NCBI GenBank assembly: GCA_045654245.1
Contig: JAZOMX010000030.1
Span: 1 to 8,596 of the forward strand
From: UBA10677 sp045654245
GTDB taxonomy: Bacteria; Bacillota; Clostridia; Christensenellales; Pumilibacteraceae
Direction: 5' to 3'
DNA length: 8,596 nt
The translations under genes were made by a program, and so were the position numbers. Below the pieces are notes generated by a model. The model searched no databases. It was given only the letters and a program-made list of their open reading frames with translations, and had not been told where the DNA came from. Shown piece by piece: positions 5,964-8,596 of this stretch. The first letter of the stretch is position 1, and each line of letters starts with the position of its first letter.

Positions 5964-8231
5964 CTATTCGTTAACGAGCACTACTTCTACCTCAAGCGTT
6001 TCGTTCTCAACCGCAGGTATTGCTTTCGTTGGGTCAACCGCTTTTCCGTTTACCGTAATACTATCAATTTTATTACATCCACCCTCGCCCTTTTGAACAA
6101 AATGAATATTATACTCACAACCTCTTAAAGTCTTTGAAATTGAACAGTTTTTCCAAGACGGAGGCAAGGTAGGTTTAATTACTAATCCGTCGAAATCAGG
6201 TTGCATACCGAACACGAATTTTACTAGCGCGTACATAAACCATTGTCCCGACGCAGTTCTCCAACTTTGACCGGGAGTGCCTTCTCGATACCCCGTTTGG
6301 TATCCCATATACGCATTAAAGAGAGAATAAGGCTCGCCAACCTTTTTATCAAAGTACTGGTTGTGACCGGGAAGAATTTTATGTATTCCCTCTTCGACCT
6401 TATCGTTTCTGCCTAGAATACCGTCAACGGCAAGTTTCCAAGCCGACGCGTGCAAATATACGCCACCGTTTTCACGAACGCCTACCGACGGACGGCTCAT
6501 ATCACCATAATACGGTAAATCTTTTGCGTAAGGCGGTTTACATATTAAAAGTCCTATTGGCGCATTGAGTTCGCGTTCTAACGCATCCATAACGAGAATA
6601 CTTCTTTCTCTATCAAAGTCCGCAAGTACGCTCCAAAGTTGCGGTAAAGCGGTGTGCTTGCCTTCTTCACTTTCTTCAGAACCGATTTTGAAAAACTCGT
6701 CTGATATAGCGTAAATATATCTATCGCCCTCAAAACCGTACTTGTTTACTCTCTCTTCCATATCGAACGCGCACTTTCTTGCAAACGCCTCGTCCTCCGT
6801 TCTGCCAAGCCAGCCCGCAATTTCGGCAAGCATTTTAGCCGCGCGAACGAGGGCTATTGAAAGCCAAACACTTACGCCTTTTCCTTGAATACCAACTTTA
6901 TTCATATTATCGTTCCAGTCGCCACCCCACGCTTTTACTAGGCCGTAATGCCCCGTAAAACTATTGAGGAAGGATACGGAACGGTAAATATGGTCGTAAA
7001 CCGTACCGATTGCGCCGTTATTGAAAGGCACTTTTCTTTCAAGGAAAGATAGGTCGCCAAGTTCTTTCGTAATTGCGTAAACGGCGTAAGTTAGCCATAC
7101 GGTATTATCCGCATATTTCTTATCTAAAATTTGTCCGTCAAGAAAAGTTCTTGGAGCATAGCCGTTTTCGTACTGGTAAGTCATAACCCTACAAATTCTT
7201 TCCGCAGAAAGAGGAGCGTTAAAGCACGATAAACACTCGGTATCACTAGTCATATCACGCATACCGTTGTGGCGTACTCTTGCCCATCTAGAACCAAGGT
7301 TAGTTTGGTATTTGAGCCAGTCGTTAAATAGCGAGTTAAGGTCGTCCCACGGCGTATTAATCGAAACGCCCGAAAGAATAGTATCATATTTCTTTCTCAT
7401 CTGGTCGAATTCTAGTTCAATTTGATTTGCATTAGGCGCGGGGATTTTTTCAAGCGCATCCTCTACTCCAACGGTGTAATAAAAACTCTTTTCCTCGCCC
7501 GGTTTTAACGCTACGGTGTTTTGAATTGCTAAACAAATTTTTTCAGCAATACTAATAGAATTAGTACAACCAAGATTTTCAATCATTGCCTTAGGCAATA
7601 GTTTATTACCGTAAGTACCTATAAAAGCCGTTTTTCTCGTATCAAAACCGCTTGCCTCTTCGCTTGAAGAAAGGTAGCCGTATTGATTGCGCAGTTCTAC
7701 GTCGCCAAACGGCAATTTACCAGTTACTACGGCGCAATTTTTTTCCTCAAAAAAACTACCTTCGTCGTTTTCGTAGCCTTGAGGTGTATAATCGCAGTCG
7801 ATAGTCGTTTCGATATATGGTACGATATTAAGAACTTGTTCGCTATCGCTCTCGTTCTTAACGGTAACTTTAAGATATTCTCTCTTTCCTTCGTTCGCTA
7901 CGAAAAAACGACAAACCGAGCGTACTCCGTTTTTAAATACCATAATATCGGTATATCCGATTGCGTGCGTGCAAGAGTATTCGTCGAGCGGGTCGTTAAT
8001 AGGCAAGGCGGTTGCTTGCCAAAAACTCTTTCCGTTAGAAATATATACCGCTCTATCTGCTACGAGTTTAATGCGTCTGCCTAAATCATCTTGAGCAAAT
8101 CCTTGTCCAAAACCAACTTGCGAAACGAAAGTCACGTATTCGTCGTTGCAAAAATAGTTATACCAGTTACGAGGTATATCTCTTTCAGTTATTACGAAAT
8201 TTTTATTTTCAAAATGACCGTATGTTTTCAT
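5964..8231 (-). CDS. GH94-family glycoside phosphorylase, 755 aa, substrate unknown
   Basis: Glycoside hydrolase family 94 (former glycosyltransferase 36) enzyme, expected to split a beta-linked disaccharide or oligosaccharide with inorganic phosphate, giving an alpha-sugar 1-phosphate, in the cytosol (no signal peptide). The N-terminal beta-sandwich (about 1-275) begins YGHFENKNFVITERDIP, as in chitobiose/cellobiose phosphorylases. The (alpha/alpha)6 barrel carries GMRD (323-326), GGDWNDNMN (436-444; Asp441 is the presumed general acid), RENGGVYLHASAW (586-598; His594) and SWRTASGQW (656-664; Thr659), the last two matching phosphate-site residues. The C-terminal domain has PDFDGLVIKPTLPPSW. 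Unusual points are YAPRTFLDG and YADNTVWL (about 358-380) where characterised members have an HWWH-type segment and SDD.LWL. Start at ATG 8231 behind GGGAGG; a GTG at 8243 overlaps that site. Chitobiose, cellobiose or another beta-disaccharide are all possible. Confidence 0.88.
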   Translation of the reverse strand: MKTYGHFENKNFVITERDIPRNWYNYFCNDEYVTFVSQVGFGQGFAQDDLGRRIKLVADRAVYISNGKSFWQATALPINDPLDEYSCTHAIGYTDIMVFKNGVRSVCRFFVANEGKREYLKVTVKNESDSEQVLNIVPYIETTIDCDYTPQGYENDEGSFFEEKNCAVVTGKLPFGDVELRNQYGYLSSSEEASGFDTRKTAFIGTYGNKLLPKAMIENLGCTNSISIAEKICLAIQNTVALKPGEEKSFYYTVGVEDALEKIPAPNANQIELEFDQMRKKYDTILSGVSINTPWDDLNSLFNDWLKYQTNLGSRWARVRHNGMRDMTSDTECLSCFNAPLSAERICRVMTYQYENGYAPRTFLDGQILDKKYADNTVWLTYAVYAITKELGDLSFLERKVPFNNGAIGTVYDHIYRSVSFLNSFTGHYGLVKAWGGDWNDNMNKVGIQGKGVSVWLSIALVRAAKMLAEIAGWLGRTEDEAFARKCAFDMEERVNKYGFEGDRYIYAISDEFFKIGSEESEEGKHTALPQLWSVLADFDRERSILVMDALERELNAPIGLLICKPPYAKDLPYYGDMSRPSVGVRENGGVYLHASAWKLAVDGILGRNDKVEEGIHKILPGHNQYFDKKVGEPYSLFNAYMGYQTGYREGTPGQSWRTASGQWFMYALVKFVFGMQPDFDGLVIKPTLPPSWKNCSISKTLRGCEYNIHFVQKGEGGCNKIDSITVNGKAVDPTKAIPAVENETLEVEVVLVNE

Positions 8232-8256
8232 ATTTCCTCCCACTACCTTTTTTTAC

Positions 8257-8286
8257 ATTTTAGCACGAAAACGCCCGTCAAGTCAA
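8257..8286 (-). promoter_or_regulatory. Extended -10 sigma-A-type promoter of the GH94 gene
   Basis: On the minus strand, TTGACT (8281-8286, 5/6) is followed after 18 bases by TAAAAT (8257-8262, 5/6), which is preceded by TGC, forming an extended -10 motif. The start site would be near 8250, about 20 bases before the ATG at 8231, so the leader is short and consists mostly of the GGGAGG ribosome binding site. The -35 lies inside a tandem TTGACTTGAC. No clear operator or riboswitch is seen. Confidence 0.75.
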
Positions 8287-8321
8287 TAATACGCACTTGT
8301 ATTTTATTTTTCCAAATAAAA

Positions 8322-8347
8322 AAACGGAAAGAAAACTCTTTCCGTTT
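8322..8347 (-). terminator. Intrinsic terminator reading leftward (second of two)
   Basis: A perfect 10-bp stem, AAACGGAAAG (8322-8331) with CTTTCCGTTT (8338-8347), six-base loop. On the minus strand it is followed by a T-rich tail (TTTTTTTATTT counting from the stem end). It lies just upstream of the GH94 promoter and insulates it from transcription coming from the right. Confidence 0.8.
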
Positions 8348-8406
8348 CTCGTTGTCGCATTACAGACAGAATTTCAACGAAAATGACAAAATCTTTCGAC
8401 GCAAAA
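8348..8406 (-). other. 59-base interval between two leftward terminators
   Basis: No open reading frame. On the minus strand it holds a weak hairpin, TCGTTG with CAACGA (8375-8380 and 8349-8354), around a 20-base loop. It could be a short 3' UTR-derived RNA between the two terminators or simply spacer. I see no promoter of its own. Confidence 0.25.
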
Positions 8407-8437
8407 AAACACCCTGCAGTTAGTTTGCAGAGTGTTT
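8407..8437 (-). terminator. Intrinsic terminator reading leftward (first of two)
   Basis: AAACACCCTGCA (8407-8418) pairs with TGCAGAGTGTTT (8426-8437), 12 positions with one mismatch and a seven-base loop. On the minus strand the stem runs into a T-tract (TTTTTTT). It is about 65 bases past the stop codon of the gene at the right edge, so it most likely ends that transcript. Confidence 0.82.
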
Positions 8438-8502
8438 AAAAATATTTTTTACTTCACGACTTTTTTATAATTATCCCTAATAATAGATTTTAGAAAATAT
8501 AA

Positions 8503-8596
8503 TTATTTAAAGCATTCTAGCACCTTCGCACCCTTTTTATCGAACGCAACGTACTCGTTTATCTCAACGCCAATTTCAATCAAGCGTTCGCCCCAG
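8503..8596 (-). CDS. C-terminal 30 residues of an unidentified protein (partial, enters from right edge)
   Basis: The minus strand is open from the window edge to a TAA at 8503-8505, reading WGERLIEIGVEIN (13 residues), then EYVAFDKKGAKVLECFK. The bases just past the stop are A+T-rich, and an intrinsic terminator follows about 65 bases on, as expected for a real gene end. Codon choice resembles its neighbours. I do not recognise the family from so short a piece; an enzyme acting on sugars would fit the surroundings, but this is only context. Confidence 0.65.
   Translation of the reverse strand, partial: WGERLIEIGVEINEYVAFDKKGAKVLECFK

Noticed and set aside
8232..8243. GTG start at 8243 for the GH94 gene
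   Set aside because: The GTG overlaps the GGGAGG that serves the ATG at 8231, and it would add only four residues (MGGN).
7683..8423. Plus-strand open frames at 7683-8084 and 8091-8423
   Set aside because: They are antisense to the well-supported GH94 gene, or run through its promoter and the terminators; no family resemblance.

Overview
The window looks like chromosomal DNA from a moderately A+T-rich, Gram-positive (Firmicutes/Clostridia-type) bacterium. The reasons are strong GGAGG ribosome binding sites, sigma-A-type promoters with 17-18 bp spacers, and a YabP/YabQ-like sporulation pair preceded by a candidate sigma-E promoter. This last point suggests an endospore-forming lineage, but a lineage that only kept the genes cannot be excluded. 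There are no rRNA, tRNA, CRISPR, phage or transposase genes.

Layout. Positions 1-3050 hold a leftward unit: a cytosolic GH20 beta-N-acetylhexosaminidase (1428-3050) followed 30 bases later by the transcription accessory protein gene tex (1397 to beyond the left edge). A divergent control region (3051-3163) separates this unit from a rightward pair, yabP-like (3164-3427) and a short yabQ-like membrane protein (3424-3678), which overlap by ATGA. At the yabQ stop a new promoter begins, carrying a 12-bp palindrome over its -10 box. It drives two paralogous TIM-barrel sugar isomerase/epimerase-type genes (3733-4653 and 4653-5561) that overlap by one base.

The gene-free stretch 5562-5963 holds a long 14-bp-stem hairpin, then an array of seven short hairpins separated by exact 7-base linkers (GTGATAT, then ATATAAC/ATATCAC), a perfect DnaA-box 9-mer, and a probable bidirectional terminator. 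To its right, a leftward GH94-type glycoside phosphorylase gene (5964-8231) has its own extended -10 promoter. Upstream of it are two leftward intrinsic terminators in series (8322-8347 and 8407-8437), which close off a gene of unknown function whose last 30 codons lie at 8503-8596.

How the genes may work together. A cytosolic hexosaminidase, a glycoside phosphorylase and two isomerase/epimerase-type enzymes fit intracellular processing of short imported glycans: exo-cleavage, phosphorolysis and sugar rearrangement. This is inference. The three loci have separate promoters, no transporter or regulator is visible, and the sugar substrates cannot be read from the sequence. The most unusual structure is the hairpin array at 5651-5825, probably a repeated non-coding element.
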